A DNA stretch of 63,539 bases from Lachnospiraceae bacterium (GCA_009774625.1 VSOB01000007.1:1-63539), one strand, 5' to 3'; shown: positions 1 to 9,627, counted from the first letter of the stretch. The notes: generated from the letters alone by a model not told the origin. Numbers and translations: made by a program.

Positions 1-2
1 CG

Positions 3-680
3 GCCGGCTCACCGGGTCCGATGGGAGCACGGGGCGCCGAGGGAGCTTCGGGGGCGAGGGTAGCGACCGGAGCCGACGGAGCGACAGGGGCGACGGGAGC
101 AACAGGAGCGACAGGAGCAACAGGGCCAACGGGAGCGACAGGTCCGACGGGCGCTGCAGGCACTGGAGCGATCATTCCGTTTGCATCAGGACTTCCGGTT
201 TCCCTGACGACAATTGCCGGAGGCCTTGCAGGACTTCCCGCCTTTGTTGGCTTTGGAAGCAGCGCTCAGGGACTTACGTTACTGGGGTCTACAATTGATA
301 TCACAAATGCCAGCGGAACGCTTTCTAACTTTGCATTTCAGGTTCCGCGTGCCGGTATCATTACTTCCTTCAGTGCATTTTTCAGCACAACAGTGGCGCT
401 TTCTTTAATAGGTTCCACTGTTACGGTAAATGCGCAGATTTATCAGTCTGCGACGCCAAACAATGTATTTACTCCGATTGCCGGAACACTGATCAGTCTG
501 ACACCGTCTCTTTCCGGAATTATATCTGTTGGGACATTGTTGAACGGAGCGCTTACAGGACTCAATATTCCGGTAACGGCTCAGACACGGCTGATGCTGG
601 TATTTTCAGCAACAGCAAGCGGTTTGTCTTTGCTCAATACGGTTGCAGGATACGCAAGTGCCGGTTTAAGTATCAATTAA
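3..680 (+). CDS. Collagen-like exosporium protein (BclA/BclB-related), 5' end outside the window
   Basis: Structural protein expected on the outer spore surface. The reading frame is open to the window edge and continues upstream in Gly-X-Y register (codons before the first ATG at 21 read A-G-S-P-G-P), so ATG 21 is internal and the gene is cut by the edge. About 45 residues of G-A-T/G-P-T collagen triplets, coded by near-identical 9-bp units around 75-160, are followed by a non-collagen domain of about 170 residues starting IIPFASG. That domain is rich in Ala, Ser, Thr and Leu and matches the C-terminal trimerisation-type domain of exosporium BclB-related proteins as I remember it. An intrinsic terminator follows at 735-775. 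Family assignment is confident; the full length is unknown. Confidence 0.88.
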   Translation, partial: AGSPGPMGARGAEGASGARVATGADGATGATGATGATGATGPTGATGPTGAAGTGAIIPFASGLPVSLTTIAGGLAGLPAFVGFGSSAQGLTLLGSTIDITNASGTLSNFAFQVPRAGIITSFSAFFSTTVALSLIGSTVTVNAQIYQSATPNNVFTPIAGTLISLTPSLSGIISVGTLLNGALTGLNIPVTAQTRLMLVFSATASGLSLLNTVAGYASAGLSIN

Positions 681-734
681 TAACACAAGATAAAAGCAAT
701 GAGGGGCATATAACTCTCTCTTTTGCATAACAAT

Positions 735-775
735 TCCCGGAGGTTTAAAGATGCAGGACCTCCGGGACAATTTTT
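735..775 (+). terminator. Rho-independent terminator of the exosporium gene
   Basis: A perfect 10-bp stem (735-744 with 758-767) is followed by CAATTTTT. It lies 55 bases after the stop of the collagen-like gene. Confidence 0.8.
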
Positions 776-1055
776 ATGGGCTGGATGATCCAAAATAATG
801 AAACAGGCGCTATATGATTCAGAAGTTCCGGTAGTATACACAGCCAAAAGCATAGAGTTTGCGCGGATCTGTATCCACGAAAGAGAATTTTAGACTATGT
901 TTTCAGAGTAATCAGAAAATCGTTTGTCAATGGTATACCTGATTGTGATTTGAGATACGATACTCTGTCCGGGAGATTTTATGGCAGGATAAGAATTTTC
1001 ATCATTTTTATTTAGGAGATATCCATTTTCACAGGATTATATGAGGACTCACTTG
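776..1055. other. Intergenic stretch, no gene recognised
   Basis: Both strands show only short open frames without ribosome sites. The longest plausible one, about 31 codons from 798, has no recognisable similarity. The region is AT-rich; nothing is supported apart from the LysR promoter at its right end. Confidence 0.5.
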
Positions 1056-1084
1056 TTGTCTGTCAGGCATACATATGTTAGAAT
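1056..1084 (+). promoter_or_regulatory. Sigma-A promoter of the LysR gene
   Basis: TTGTCT (1056-1061), a 17-base spacer and TAGAAT (1079-1084) lie about 40 bases before the LysR start codon. Confidence 0.6.
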
Positions 1085-1124
1085 ACATTTATTTAAGTAT
1101 GGATAAGCGGAAAGGGGCTGCGTA

Positions 1125-2015
1125 ATGGAAATCAGAGTTCTTCGCTATTTTTTGACTGTTGTGAGAGAAGGAAGCATTACAAAGGCATCGGAAGTTTTAC
1201 ATATTACCCAACCCACCCTCAGCCGACAATTAGCGCAGATGGAGGAAGAACTTGGCGTGAAACTGTTTGGCAGAGGTTCCCGCAAGATCACTCTTACCAA
1301 TGAGGGAATCTTGCTTTGCAGACGGGCGGAAGAAATTTTACAGCTTGTAGATAAGACAGAAAAAGAACTTGTAGAACAAGACGAACAGATAGAGGGAAAA
1401 ATTTCTATTGGCTGTGGCGAGATTGCCGCTGTACAGTTACTATCGAATTTATTTCAGACATTCCGGAAGAAATATTCCCGTGTGAATTTTGATCTTTTTA
1501 CGGCTACTGCGGATTTGGTAAAAGAGCAGATGGACAAAGGATTACTTGATATCGGTTTGCTGCTGGAACCGGTTGATAAGGAAAAATATGATTTTATCCG
1601 TTTGGACAGGGAAGAAAATTGGGTGGTATTGATGCGTCCGGACGATCCGCTGGCTCAAAAGGAAAGCGTGACCGCAAAAGACCTGTCAGTACGTCCCCTG
1701 ATTCTTCCGCGGCGTCTGAGCGTACAGAGTGAGCTTGCGAGTTGGTTTGGAAATTATAATAATAATCTTAATATCGTATTTATCAGCAATTTAAGTACAA
1801 ACGGCGCTGTCATGGTGAGCCATGGACTTGCCTGCTCTTTGGTAATTGAGGGCGCAGTGCCATTTTGGGATCCGTCAAAAATAACATACAGACCACTGAA
1901 TCCTCCGCTGACAGCAACGAGTGTGCTGGCATGGAAACGTGGTCAGCCGTTTAGTTTGGCAGCCACAAAATTTATTGAACATATGAAATGCTTTTTGAGT
2001 ATGGTTCGGTCATAA
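1125..2015 (+). CDS. LysR family transcriptional regulator
   Basis: Predicted DNA-binding regulator of 296 residues, the usual length for the family. Residues 1-60 form the winged helix-turn-helix, with the typical core ITKASEVLHITQPTLSRQL. Residues about 90-290 form the two-lobed periplasmic-binding-like effector domain. The ATG at 1125 follows an AAAGGGG ribosome site. The gene ends at a strong terminator (2056-2101), so it is monocistronic. LysR regulators often control a neighbouring gene; the flavodoxin and the two decayed genes downstream are the obvious candidates, but that link is inference. Confidence 0.93.
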   Translation: MEIRVLRYFLTVVREGSITKASEVLHITQPTLSRQLAQMEEELGVKLFGRGSRKITLTNEGILLCRRAEEILQLVDKTEKELVEQDEQIEGKISIGCGEIAAVQLLSNLFQTFRKKYSRVNFDLFTATADLVKEQMDKGLLDIGLLLEPVDKEKYDFIRLDREENWVVLMRPDDPLAQKESVTAKDLSVRPLILPRRLSVQSELASWFGNYNNNLNIVFISNLSTNGAVMVSHGLACSLVIEGAVPFWDPSKITYRPLNPPLTATSVLAWKRGQPFSLAATKFIEHMKCFLSMVRS

Positions 2016-2055
2016 AAATCAAGTATTTGATAGAATGAAGATTCTGATTTAAGAT

Positions 2056-2101
2056 GTAAGTGCAGTTGGGAAAAATATTTTTCCGAAGGCACTTACTTTT
2101 T
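2056..2101 (+). terminator. Terminator after the LysR gene
   Basis: GTAAGTGC (2056-2063) pairs with GCACTTAC (2089-2096). The loop contains a second inner GGAAAAA/TTTTTCC stem, and a T-run follows at once. Confidence 0.78.
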
Positions 2102-2219
2102 GGTTATCCGGTATGGGCAACCAGCGTACCGCAGGCGGTACTGTCTTTTTTGGAGCAATATGACCTGTCAGGGAAAATGGTAATTCATTGGCAAAATAAA
2201 AAAATTGGAGGTATTTACT

Positions 2220-2996
2220 ATGAAAAAAATAATGATGGTCTTACTTTCTGCGTTTATGATTATGGGCCTTGTAGGCTGCGGAAATTCTGAACGCCGTACC
2301 GGCCAGCCTTCCACAGAAGACAATTCATCAGAAAGCAGTGTGAGTGATGAGGCGTTGGGAGAAAGCAGCGATACGGACGATGCAGAGAGTAGAAAGGTTT
2401 CCGAAATACAGTCGGAGGGAGCGGCAGAAACACTCGAAGTGCAGACGAAGGAAGCAGGAACACCCGAAATACAATCGGAAGAAGGGGAAATTTTTGAATC
2501 AAACAAAACCAGAGTTCTGGTGGCTTATTTTTCCGCCACCAATACCACCGAAGGTGTGGCAGAACATATTGCAAATGGTCTGAATGCTGATCTTTACGAA
2601 ATCGTTCCCGCAGAACCCTATACAGATGCCGATCTTGATTACAATGATAATCATAGCCGTACTACGATTGAAATGGATGATGCCGATGCCCGCCCTGCAA
2701 TCTCCGGTTCTGTAGAGGACATGGAGCAGTATGATATTGTGTTTATCGGCTATCCGATCTGGTGGGGAGAAGCGCCGAGGATCGTCAGCACTTTTATGGA
2801 AAGCTATGACTTCAACCATAAGACGATTGTCCCGTTCTGTACATCCGGCGGCAGCGGCATGGGTTCCAGTGCCACCAATCTGGAGCAGCTTACAAACGGC
2901 GCCGAGTGGCTTGACGGACAACGTTTAAGCGGCAACGATTCACAGGATACGGTTATGGAGTGGGTGTACAGTCTTGGATTGGACTTGGGGCAATAA
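2220..2996 (+). CDS. Flavodoxin-domain lipoprotein
   Basis: Predicted FMN-binding electron-transfer or quinone-reductase-like protein tethered outside the membrane. I chose ATG 2220 over the upstream TTG at 2205 because GGAGGT at 2207-2212 sits 7 bases before it and the resulting N-terminus is a clean lipoprotein signal (MKKI..., lipobox LVGC, Cys about residue 20). An acidic Ser/Glu-rich linker (about residues 22-95) leads to a flavodoxin fold: RVLVAYFSATNTTEGVA is the phosphate-binding loop, followed by IGYPIWWGEAP and the TSGGSGMG segment. This matches the flavodoxin_4 type. The substrate is unknown. It lies between the LysR gene and two broken genes, possibly the only intact member of the original group. 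Confidence 0.85.
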   Translation: MKKIMMVLLSAFMIMGLVGCGNSERRTGQPSTEDNSSESSVSDEALGESSDTDDAESRKVSEIQSEGAAETLEVQTKEAGTPEIQSEEGEIFESNKTRVLVAYFSATNTTEGVAEHIANGLNADLYEIVPAEPYTDADLDYNDNHSRTTIEMDDADARPAISGSVEDMEQYDIVFIGYPIWWGEAPRIVSTFMESYDFNHKTIVPFCTSGGSGMGSSATNLEQLTNGAEWLDGQRLSGNDSQDTVMEWVYSLGLDLGQ

Positions 2997-3135
2997 CAGT
3001 ACCCCCCCCATTCAGAATTTGTTCTCATGGAGGCGGCCGGTATGAACAGAGTCTGGCAGTCATTAAAATGGTTGGAGGCAAATGGGATGACAGAATCAAA
3101 AGGATGGTCGAAAGGCCATAGCGGAGGAAAAAGAC

Positions 3136-4341
3136 ATGGAACGACGGGCAGAGCTGTTTTCAAATAAAAGTCTGAGGGCAATGATAGTCCCGCTGTTTTT
3201 AGAGCAACTATTGGTGATGCTTGTAGGACTGGCGGACACACTGATCGTAAGCTATGTCGGAGAAGCAGCGGTATCGGGCGTTTCACTGGTGAACCAGTTT
3301 AATACGATCTTTATCTACCTGTTTACGGCGTTGGCATCCGGAGGCGCAGTTGTGATCAGTCAGTATATTGGCAGACGGGCAGACAATGCCGCCGGTGAAT
3401 CTGCCAGCCAGCTTTTGTCCTTTTCTGTTATTTTTTCCGCAATGGCAGCGGTGTTGATCTTGGCTGGAAACGAACGGATTCTTCATCTGATGTTCGGTAA
3501 GGTAGAGGATTCTGTCATGCAGGCATGTATTACATATCTGAGGATTTCCGCTTACTCCTATCCGGCATTGGCGGTTTACAATTCCGGCGCCGCTCTTTTC
3601 CGCAGTATGGGAAAGACCAATGTGACCATGTACTTGTCTGCAGCCGTCAACATCATCAATGTTATCGGAAATCTCATTGGTGTGTTTGTACTGCGTGCCG
3701 GTGTTGCCGGCGTTGCATACCCTTCTCTGATCGCACGGATATTCTCGGCAGCGGTGATCACGCTGCTTTGCTTTCGGGAAAAAAATGAAGTGGTATACCG
3801 CTGTAAATGGATTTTCCAATGGAGCGGTGATTTGATGAAACATATTTTAAGTATCGCCATTCCGAACGGGATGGAAAACGGCGTTTTCCAGTTGGTAAAA
3901 GTGCATTGAGCAGTATTGTTGCACTTTTTGGGACATACCAGATTGCGGCAGATGGCGTGGCGCAAAGTATCTGGTCTTTGGCCGCCCTGGCCGGTGTTGC
4001 CATGGGACCTGTATTTATCACGGTGATTGGACAGTGTATGGGAAATGGAGATACAAAGGCGGCGGATGCTTATTTTCAGAAGCTGACAAAAATTACCGTT
4101 TTTATTTCGTCGTTATGGAACCTCCTGATTTTTATTCTGACACCGTTATTTATGAGGCTCTATGTTTTGCAGCTGGAAACAAAGCGGCTTGTGGTCTGCC
4201 TGGTCCTGGCTTTTCGGGATTGTCCTGCAGATGGGTGTGATTGGTATTACCATTGCAATGGTTTGCGACTGGATCATTCGGGCGGTTATTTTCTTCTGGC
4301 GGCAGAAGTCCGGGAAGTGGAAAGCATTTCAGGTGATATAG
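3136..4341 (+). pseudogene. MATE family efflux transporter, frameshifted and internally deleted
   Basis: The first 255 residues (ATG 3136, GGAGG 8 bases upstream) are a normal MATE N-terminal half: several membrane helices, VSGVSLVNQFNTIF and an ASGGAVVISQYIG segment. At about 3903 one base is missing. The frame then stops at 3907, while the next frame continues as SSIVALFGTYQIAADGVAQS, the expected continuation. Around 4200 the frame changes again and runs straight into the C-terminal helix (IGITIAMVCDWIIRAVIFFW), ending at 4341. Roughly 50 residues expected between these parts are absent. A frameshift plus a deletion means the gene is dead, not translated by a programmed frameshift. Intact MATE proteins export cationic drugs or metabolites by Na+ or H+ antiport. 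Confidence 0.88.
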
Positions 4342-4414
4342 GCGCCTTTCAGGTATCACAATTAAAATCAAACGATTTCAGATTGTAAGCCAGAAGGTAC
4401 GGGAGGTTTGGAAT

Positions 4415-5413
4415 ATGCAATATACAAAATTAGGAAATTCGGAATTGAACATTTCCCGCATCTGTATGGGATGTATGGGGTTTGGCGATGCAAAGCGCGG
4501 ACAGCATGCATGGACAGTTGACGAGGAACATTCCCGTGAGATCATAAAGCGTGGCCTGGAACTGGGGATCAACTTTTTTGATACGGCCATTGCCTATCAG
4601 AGCGGCACCAGCGAACAGTATCTTGGAAAGGCATTGAAGGAGTATGCCAGAAGGGAAGAGGTGGTCGTGGCAACAAAGTTTCTGCCGCGGACATAGGAGG
4701 ACAGGGAAAAGGGAATCACAGGACAGCAGCATATTGGGAGGATGATTGATAAAAGCCTGGAAAACCTGGGTATGGATTATGTGGATCTGTATATTTATCA
4801 TATGTGGGATTATCGGACCTCTCTTTACGACATTATGGAAGGGCTGGATCACATCGTAAAAGCGGGAAAAGCACGATATATCGGTATCTCTAACTGTTAT
4901 GCCTATCAGCTTGCAAAAGCAAATGCACTGGCAGAGAAAGAAGGATTTGCAAAATTTGTTTCGGTGCAGGGACATTATAATCTGATCTTCCGGGAAGAAG
5001 AACGGGAGATGGCAAAGCTCTGCGCAGAGGAGCATATTGCCATGACACCATACAGCGCACTGGCAGGGGGAAGGCTGTCGAAACAGCCGGGCGAAACATC
5101 AGAACGTCTTGAAGAGGACAGATATGCAAAGCTCAAATATGACGCTACAGCCGGACCGGATGGCGCGATCATTTCGCGTGTGACGGAACTTGCCGAAAAG
5201 AAAGGCGTAAGCATGACGGAAATCTCTCTGGCATGGCTGCTGACAAAGGTGGCCGCTCCTGTGGTGGGAGCTACAAAGCTGCACCATGTGGAGGGAGCGG
5301 CAAAGGCGGTCGATGTGGTCTTAAGCGATGAGGAACTGGCATATCTGGAAGAGCTTTATGTCCCGCACAGACTGGTGGGTGTTATGGCACAGAACACAGC
5401 GTCTGCAGTTTAA
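4415..5413 (+). pseudogene. Aldo/keto reductase interrupted by an in-frame TAG
   Basis: ATG 4415 opens an aldo/keto reductase (MQYTKLGNSELNISRICMG, then NFFDTAIAYQSGTSEQYLG). Codon 94 is TAG (4694-4696), directly after VVVATKFLPRT. The same frame then continues without a shift through the rest of the TIM barrel (GMDYVDLYIYHMWDY, YIGISNCYAYQLAKA, APVVGATKLHHVEGA) to 5413, about 330 codons in all, the normal length for the family. A single CAG-to-TAG change would explain it, since homologues as I recall them have Gln or another polar residue there. A downstream fragment could restart at ATG 4742 but would lack the N-terminal part of the barrel. Either a recent nonsense mutation or a sequencing error. 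Confidence 0.85.
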
Positions 5414-5476
5414 GGAAAAGTCTGCTTTACACCGGTTATGTCCGTAACTTAATGCCATAAGCTGAGTGAACATGAG

Positions 5477-5506
5477 TTTACACAATGATTGAAGTCATGG
5501 TATACT
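5477..5506 (+). promoter_or_regulatory. Promoter of the AraC-type regulator gene
   Basis: TTTACA (5477-5482), an 18-base spacer and TATACT (5501-5506) lie 40 bases before the GTG start. Confidence 0.55.
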
Positions 5507-5546
5507 GTAATCAGTCTCTTACAATTGGCAGCAAGTACGAAGGCGA

Positions 5547-6398
5547 GTGATCAACATAAAGAATCATTTTCACGGGATTTTTCCGAATGACAATTATCTC
5601 GATGTCAGACCTTATCAATATGGCTGGGAGACGTGTGCACCGCTTCATTCTTTTGGACCGTTTATACGGAATCACTTTCTGTTTCATTATATCATCAGTG
5701 GATACGGAACTTTGTATTCTCATACTGTCAACGGTGAGATTCATGAGTACCGGCTGGGAGCGAATCAGGGGTTTCTGATCTGCCCCGGTCAGATCAATCT
5801 CTATACGGCTGACGAAAAGCGGCCCTGGAAATATGTCTGGCTGGAATTTGACGGGATGCGGGTAAAAGAATTTCTTCTGAAAGCGGGACTGGATCAGGAC
5901 CATCCGGTCTACCGGCCTCAAAGCATCGAACAGGGAAACAGGCTGCGGGATCATATGCTCTATTTCAGTGAGCATACCACCAGTTCTTCCCTGCATTTGG
6001 TCGGGCATCTTTCGCTGTTTTTGGACGAACTGATTGAATATTCGGCTGACCGCCGGGAAAATGATGAAAAGAAAGAGCATGATTACTATATTCATGAGGC
6101 TGTTGTCTATATTCAGCAAAATTACCAGAGAGAACTGTCAGTGGATGAGGTTGCGAATTTTTGTAAGCTGAACCGCAACTATTTCAGTCGGCGTTTCAAG
6201 GAGTTGATCGGCAGTACTCCCCAGGAATTTCTGATCAGACAGCGGCTTACCAGTGCCGCCGAACTGCTGAGACTTACAGATCTGCCGATCAAGAATATTG
6301 CCGATCAGTGTGGCTATACAAACCAACTGCATTTTTCTCAGGCATTTAAAAAATATTACGGCTTACCGCCGCGGGAGTGGCGCAGACAAAACAGCTGA
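5547..6398 (+). CDS. AraC family regulator of the alpha-galactoside locus
   Basis: Predicted sugar-responsive activator of 283 residues. Residues about 10-150 form a cupin-like sugar-sensing domain (HFLFHYIISGYGTLYS, QGFLICPGQINLY). Residues about 180-280 hold two helix-turn-helix units (LSVDEVANFCKLNRNYFSRRFK and IKNIADQCGYTNQLHFSQAFKK). The start is GTG 5547, the only reasonable start in frame before the sensor domain. The gene converges on the alpha-galactosidase gene with a shared bidirectional terminator between them. Regulators of this type next to GH36 enzymes usually activate raffinose or melibiose use; the target here is probably the promoter at 11932-11961 (inference from position). 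Confidence 0.9.
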   Translation: MINIKNHFHGIFPNDNYLDVRPYQYGWETCAPLHSFGPFIRNHFLFHYIISGYGTLYSHTVNGEIHEYRLGANQGFLICPGQINLYTADEKRPWKYVWLEFDGMRVKEFLLKAGLDQDHPVYRPQSIEQGNRLRDHMLYFSEHTTSSSLHLVGHLSLFLDELIEYSADRRENDEKKEHDYYIHEAVVYIQQNYQRELSVDEVANFCKLNRNYFSRRFKELIGSTPQEFLIRQRLTSAAELLRLTDLPIKNIADQCGYTNQLHFSQAFKKYYGLPPREWRRQNS

Positions 6399-6420
6399 CT
6401 TATGAGAGTCGGCTGTTTTT
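6390..6420. terminator. Bidirectional terminator between the AraC and alpha-galactosidase genes
   Basis: An 11-bp stem with one G-T pair (6390-6400 with 6407-6417) is flanked by TTTTT on the right and AAAA on the left, so it can act on both converging transcripts. It overlaps the AraC stop codon. Confidence 0.8.
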
Positions 6421-6449
6421 ATATGCGCAGGCCTGCAAGATGAAATTTT

Positions 6450-8642
6450 TTATGATTGGGCTTCCAGATAAAGCTGTATTGCCTGATAATCTCCTGAAAA
6501 AGCCGGGAGCGGGTAACCGGCCTGCATCAATGCGCCGCCGGAGTAAAGCGTTTCACTGCCGTTGATTCGATATTGCAGGGAAGGGTCCAGTCCTTTCAGG
6601 CACAGTCTGCTGTAAGGCGGGGAAGGCCGGACGCTGCCGGTAACCAGTGAAACCACTGCCTGTCGCTTATCTTCCGATACATGTTCCCAGGCGGTAAACA
6701 GGTTATTTGCAAAAGGATCGCCAAGACGATAGTAATCGCCTCTGCAGATCAGTTCATAATGTGTCTGATACCATGCAACCTGCCGGCGGATGATCTCTTT
6801 TTCTTCCGGGGAACACTTGCCGGGATCCATTTCATAACCGAAAGCACCGCTCATGGCCACGATCCCGCGTGTCTCAAGAGGTGTGATACGTCCGTTCTGT
6901 TCGTTGGGGACAGCGGAAACATGTGCCCCCATAGTACAGGGAGGATAACAGAAAGAGGTGCCGTACTGGATCTTCAGACGGTCAATGGCATCCGAGTCAT
7001 CACTGCACCAGATCTGAGGGGTATAATAAAGCATTCCGCCGTCAAACCTGCCTCCCCCTCCGCAGCACCCTTCAATGAGCATATGGGGATAGTCGGTACG
7101 GAGCCGTTCCAGTATATCATAGACTCCCAGGACATAACGATGGTATACTTCGCCCTGACGCTGCGGGGGCAGGGCGTCAGACCATACATCCGTCAGGCTG
7201 CGGTTCATATCCCATTTGACATAAGTGACGGGCGCACTTGAAAATATTGTTTTTAGCTGGCCGTAAATATGATCCCGTACATCTTTACGGGAAAAGTCCA
7301 GTACAAACTGGCCCCGGCCTCTGGCGGGAGCCCGGCCCGGTACATGCAGTATCCAGTCGGGATGTTCCCGATAGAGGGCGCTGTTTTCATTTACCATTTC
7401 CGGTTCCACCCAGATACCAAAGGACATGCCCAGACTGTTGATTCTGGAAACCAGACCTTCCAGACCATCAGGCAGCTTTGTTTTGTTCACCTGCCAGTCT
7501 CCCAGTCCGCTGCTGTCATCGTCGCGGACGCCGAACCAGCCGTCATCCATAACAAACAGTTCGATTCCCAGAGCGGATGCCTCATTGGCAATATCCACCA
7601 GTTTTTCCGCAGTAAAATCAAAATAAGTGGCCTCCCAGTTGTTGATCAGGACCGGTTTTCGTCTGTGGCTGTAAGGATCCCGCAGCAAATGATCCCGGAT
7701 GGCCCTGTGAAACTGTTGGCTCATCTGTGTAAAGCCGTCGGGAGAACAAACCAGTGCCGCTTCCGGAGTCGTAAAAGATTCACCGGGCCGGAGCGACCAG
7801 CAAAAATGATATGGGTGGATACCCATTACAAGCCTGCTGCTTTCAAAGGGGCTGCATTCTACCGCAGCTTCGAAATTGCCGCTGTACAGAAGCATGGCGC
7901 CATAGCACAAACCATGGTATTCGTCTGCGTTTTGGTCACACAGTATGACAAAGGGGTTGTGCTGGTGGCTGGAAATTCCCCGTACGCTGCCTACGCTCTG
8001 GATACCGGAGCGCAGAGGTGCCCGGTCAGGACAGCGTTCCATCAGATGATGGGCATTGAAGGTGATCAGATCCATGTCGGCCCGAAGAAAATCCAGACAG
8101 AGAGAAGCGCACCGGTGCAGGCGGACCGTTTCCTTTCCCCTGTTGATGATCCGGACTGCGCGGGTAATCAGGTCGGATTTTTCAAAGACGCCGAAATACA
8201 AAGCTGTTTCAATCTGAGCGGAAGCATCTTCCAGATAAAGGGTCAGCGTTTCCGCTTCCTCTTCCGCACTGTAAAAAGCCGGCAGATCCGGCAAGGTGTA
8301 TTTCCCTTTTTGCAGGGTATATCCCAAATACCGCAGATCCAGCGTGTGGCTTCCGTCCGGCAGTTCCGGCTCGACGGAAGGCAGGCGGAAATCGCCCACT
8401 CCGCAGGTGGAATATTCCTGGGGTATGATATCAAGGGAGTAGGTACGGTCGTTGCCGGCTTCATTGGGATTGGGGGAAAAGTCACGATCAGCGCACCGGA
8501 GACAGTGAGACAGACTGTTATCTCCCACATATGGTCCATAGTAGGTGTGTACTAATACCTGATAGTGATCGACTTTCATCTGGTAGGTTGTATTGCAGGT
8601 ATGCAATGTAAACGTCTGGTTTTGTTCATCATATACGATCAT
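6450..8642 (-). CDS. Alpha-galactosidase, glycoside hydrolase family 36
   Basis: Cleaves terminal alpha-1,6-galactose from melibiose, raffinose, stachyose and related plant oligosaccharides in the cytoplasm. The start is ATG at 8642 (AAGGAG 7 bases upstream), not the longer frame from 8750. The 730-residue product matches the usual size of bacterial GH36 tetramers. An N-terminal beta-sandwich is followed by a catalytic barrel and a C-terminal beta domain. The nucleophile is Asp478 in KWDMNR and the acid/base Asp548 in the CSDDSD segment; both numbers coincide with those known for Geobacillus AgaA/AgaB. Also visible: MDDGWFG and EGCCGGGGRFDGGML. There is no signal peptide, so substrates must enter through the adjacent ABC system. 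It is the last gene of the operon. Confidence 0.96.
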   Translation of the reverse strand: MIVYDEQNQTFTLHTCNTTYQMKVDHYQVLVHTYYGPYVGDNSLSHCLRCADRDFSPNPNEAGNDRTYSLDIIPQEYSTCGVGDFRLPSVEPELPDGSHTLDLRYLGYTLQKGKYTLPDLPAFYSAEEEAETLTLYLEDASAQIETALYFGVFEKSDLITRAVRIINRGKETVRLHRCASLCLDFLRADMDLITFNAHHLMERCPDRAPLRSGIQSVGSVRGISSHQHNPFVILCDQNADEYHGLCYGAMLLYSGNFEAAVECSPFESSRLVMGIHPYHFCWSLRPGESFTTPEAALVCSPDGFTQMSQQFHRAIRDHLLRDPYSHRRKPVLINNWEATYFDFTAEKLVDIANEASALGIELFVMDDGWFGVRDDDSSGLGDWQVNKTKLPDGLEGLVSRINSLGMSFGIWVEPEMVNENSALYREHPDWILHVPGRAPARGRGQFVLDFSRKDVRDHIYGQLKTIFSSAPVTYVKWDMNRSLTDVWSDALPPQRQGEVYHRYVLGVYDILERLRTDYPHMLIEGCCGGGGRFDGGMLYYTPQIWCSDDSDAIDRLKIQYGTSFCYPPCTMGAHVSAVPNEQNGRITPLETRGIVAMSGAFGYEMDPGKCSPEEKEIIRRQVAWYQTHYELICRGDYYRLGDPFANNLFTAWEHVSEDKRQAVVSLVTGSVRPSPPYSRLCLKGLDPSLQYRINGSETLYSGGALMQAGYPLPAFSGDYQAIQLYLEAQS

Positions 8643-8787
8643 AAGACACTCCTTATACAGCTTTGCTTTATTGTAAGTCATGCCCGGCAGCCTGCCGGAC
8701 ACGACTTGCCTGGCTGTCAGCCGGCGGGCACATACGCGCAGATCCGGCATATGTGTCCGCTGTGCAGAATATGGTGTTATTATGTTA

Positions 8788-9627
8788 TTATTTACCGCCG
8801 GTCATGGCAATGCCTTCAATGAACTGTTTCTGGAAGAACAGATACAGGATGACCATAGGGAGCATGGCCAGCAGACTTCCGGCCATCAGTACCGGGAAGT
8901 TGGTGGAGAACTGTCCTCTCAGGGTAGCAAGACCGGAGGAAAGCGTCATCATGTTCAGATCCGAGTTCACAACGAGAGGCCACATCAGGTCGCTGTATGC
9001 AAACACTGCAGTGAAAACAGTCAGTGCGGCCACAGATGAGCGCGTCAGAGGAAACATAATTTTTGAAAATGCCTGCCACTGATTGCAGCCGTCCAGATAA
9101 GCAGCCTCGCCCACTTCGTCGGGGATAGCCAGATAAGCCTGACGAAGGAAAAAGGTACCGAAAGCGCTGACCAGGCCGGGAAACACCAGAGCGGCAATGG
9201 TATTGGCGAATCCCAGTTTTGCCACCATCTGGTATTGAGGAATAATAAAGATCTGACTGGGCAGCATCATCTGCATCAATACGATTCCAAACAGGATGTT
9301 TTTTCCTTTAAATTTCAGTTTGGCAAAGGCATAGCCTGCCATAGAGCTGAAAAACACGGCAAAGATCACACGGAAAACGATCATAAGGATTGTGTTTATG
9401 TACATATTTACAAAAGGCAGACTCTTAAGCGCTTCTGAAAAGTTATCCGTCATAAGTTGTCCGGGAAAAACTGTGGGAGGAATCTGCATACTTTCCGACA
9501 CGGTTTTTGAACTGGTCAGAATCATCCATACAAAAGGGAAAATCATAATAACCGAGCCGAGAATGAGTGTGGCATAAGTGATGATTTTAACCATACGTTT
9601 TGAACTTTCCATAGATTTATTGTGCAT
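8788..9627 (-). CDS. ABC sugar permease, MalG/MsmG type
   Basis: Inner-membrane permease of a CUT1 carbohydrate ABC transporter, 279 residues with six predicted helices. The ATPase-contact loop (EAA motif) is visible as EAAYLDGCNQWQAFSKIMFPL. It starts 12 bases after the partner permease gene, with AGGAGAGG upstream. The third subunit, an ATPase, is absent from the locus; in many Firmicutes a single MsmK-type ATPase encoded elsewhere serves several such permease pairs, which is the likely case here. Probable cargo: alpha-galactosides, judged from the next gene. Confidence 0.94.
   Translation of the reverse strand: MHNKSMESSKRMVKIITYATLILGSVIMIFPFVWMILTSSKTVSESMQIPPTVFPGQLMTDNFSEALKSLPFVNMYINTILMIVFRVIFAVFFSSMAGYAFAKLKFKGKNILFGIVLMQMMLPSQIFIIPQYQMVAKLGFANTIAALVFPGLVSAFGTFFLRQAYLAIPDEVGEAAYLDGCNQWQAFSKIMFPLTRSSVAALTVFTAVFAYSDLMWPLVVNSDLNMMTLSSGLATLRGQFSTNFPVLMAGSLLAMLPMVILYLFFQKQFIEGIAMTGGK

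Noticed and set aside
798..893. 31-codon ORF in the gap before the LysR gene
   Set aside because: No ribosome site, no similarity recognised, and neighbouring frames are equally open.
2060..2290. 76-codon open frame between LysR and the flavodoxin
   Set aside because: It begins inside the terminator stem and overlaps the lipoprotein signal sequence out of frame.
3895..3912. Programmed frameshift in the MATE gene
   Set aside because: No slippery heptamer with a downstream structure is apparent, and a second lesion removes about 50 residues, so a functional product is impossible.
4694..4696. TAG read as pyrrolysine or by readthrough in the aldo/keto reductase
   Set aside because: No pyrrolysine genes are in sight, and aldo/keto reductases do not use it; a CAG-to-TAG mutation is simpler.
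7269..8555. 428-codon open frame on the plus strand
   Set aside because: It lies wholly antisense to the GH36 alpha-galactosidase, has no ribosome site, and its product is not protein-like; a codon-usage shadow.
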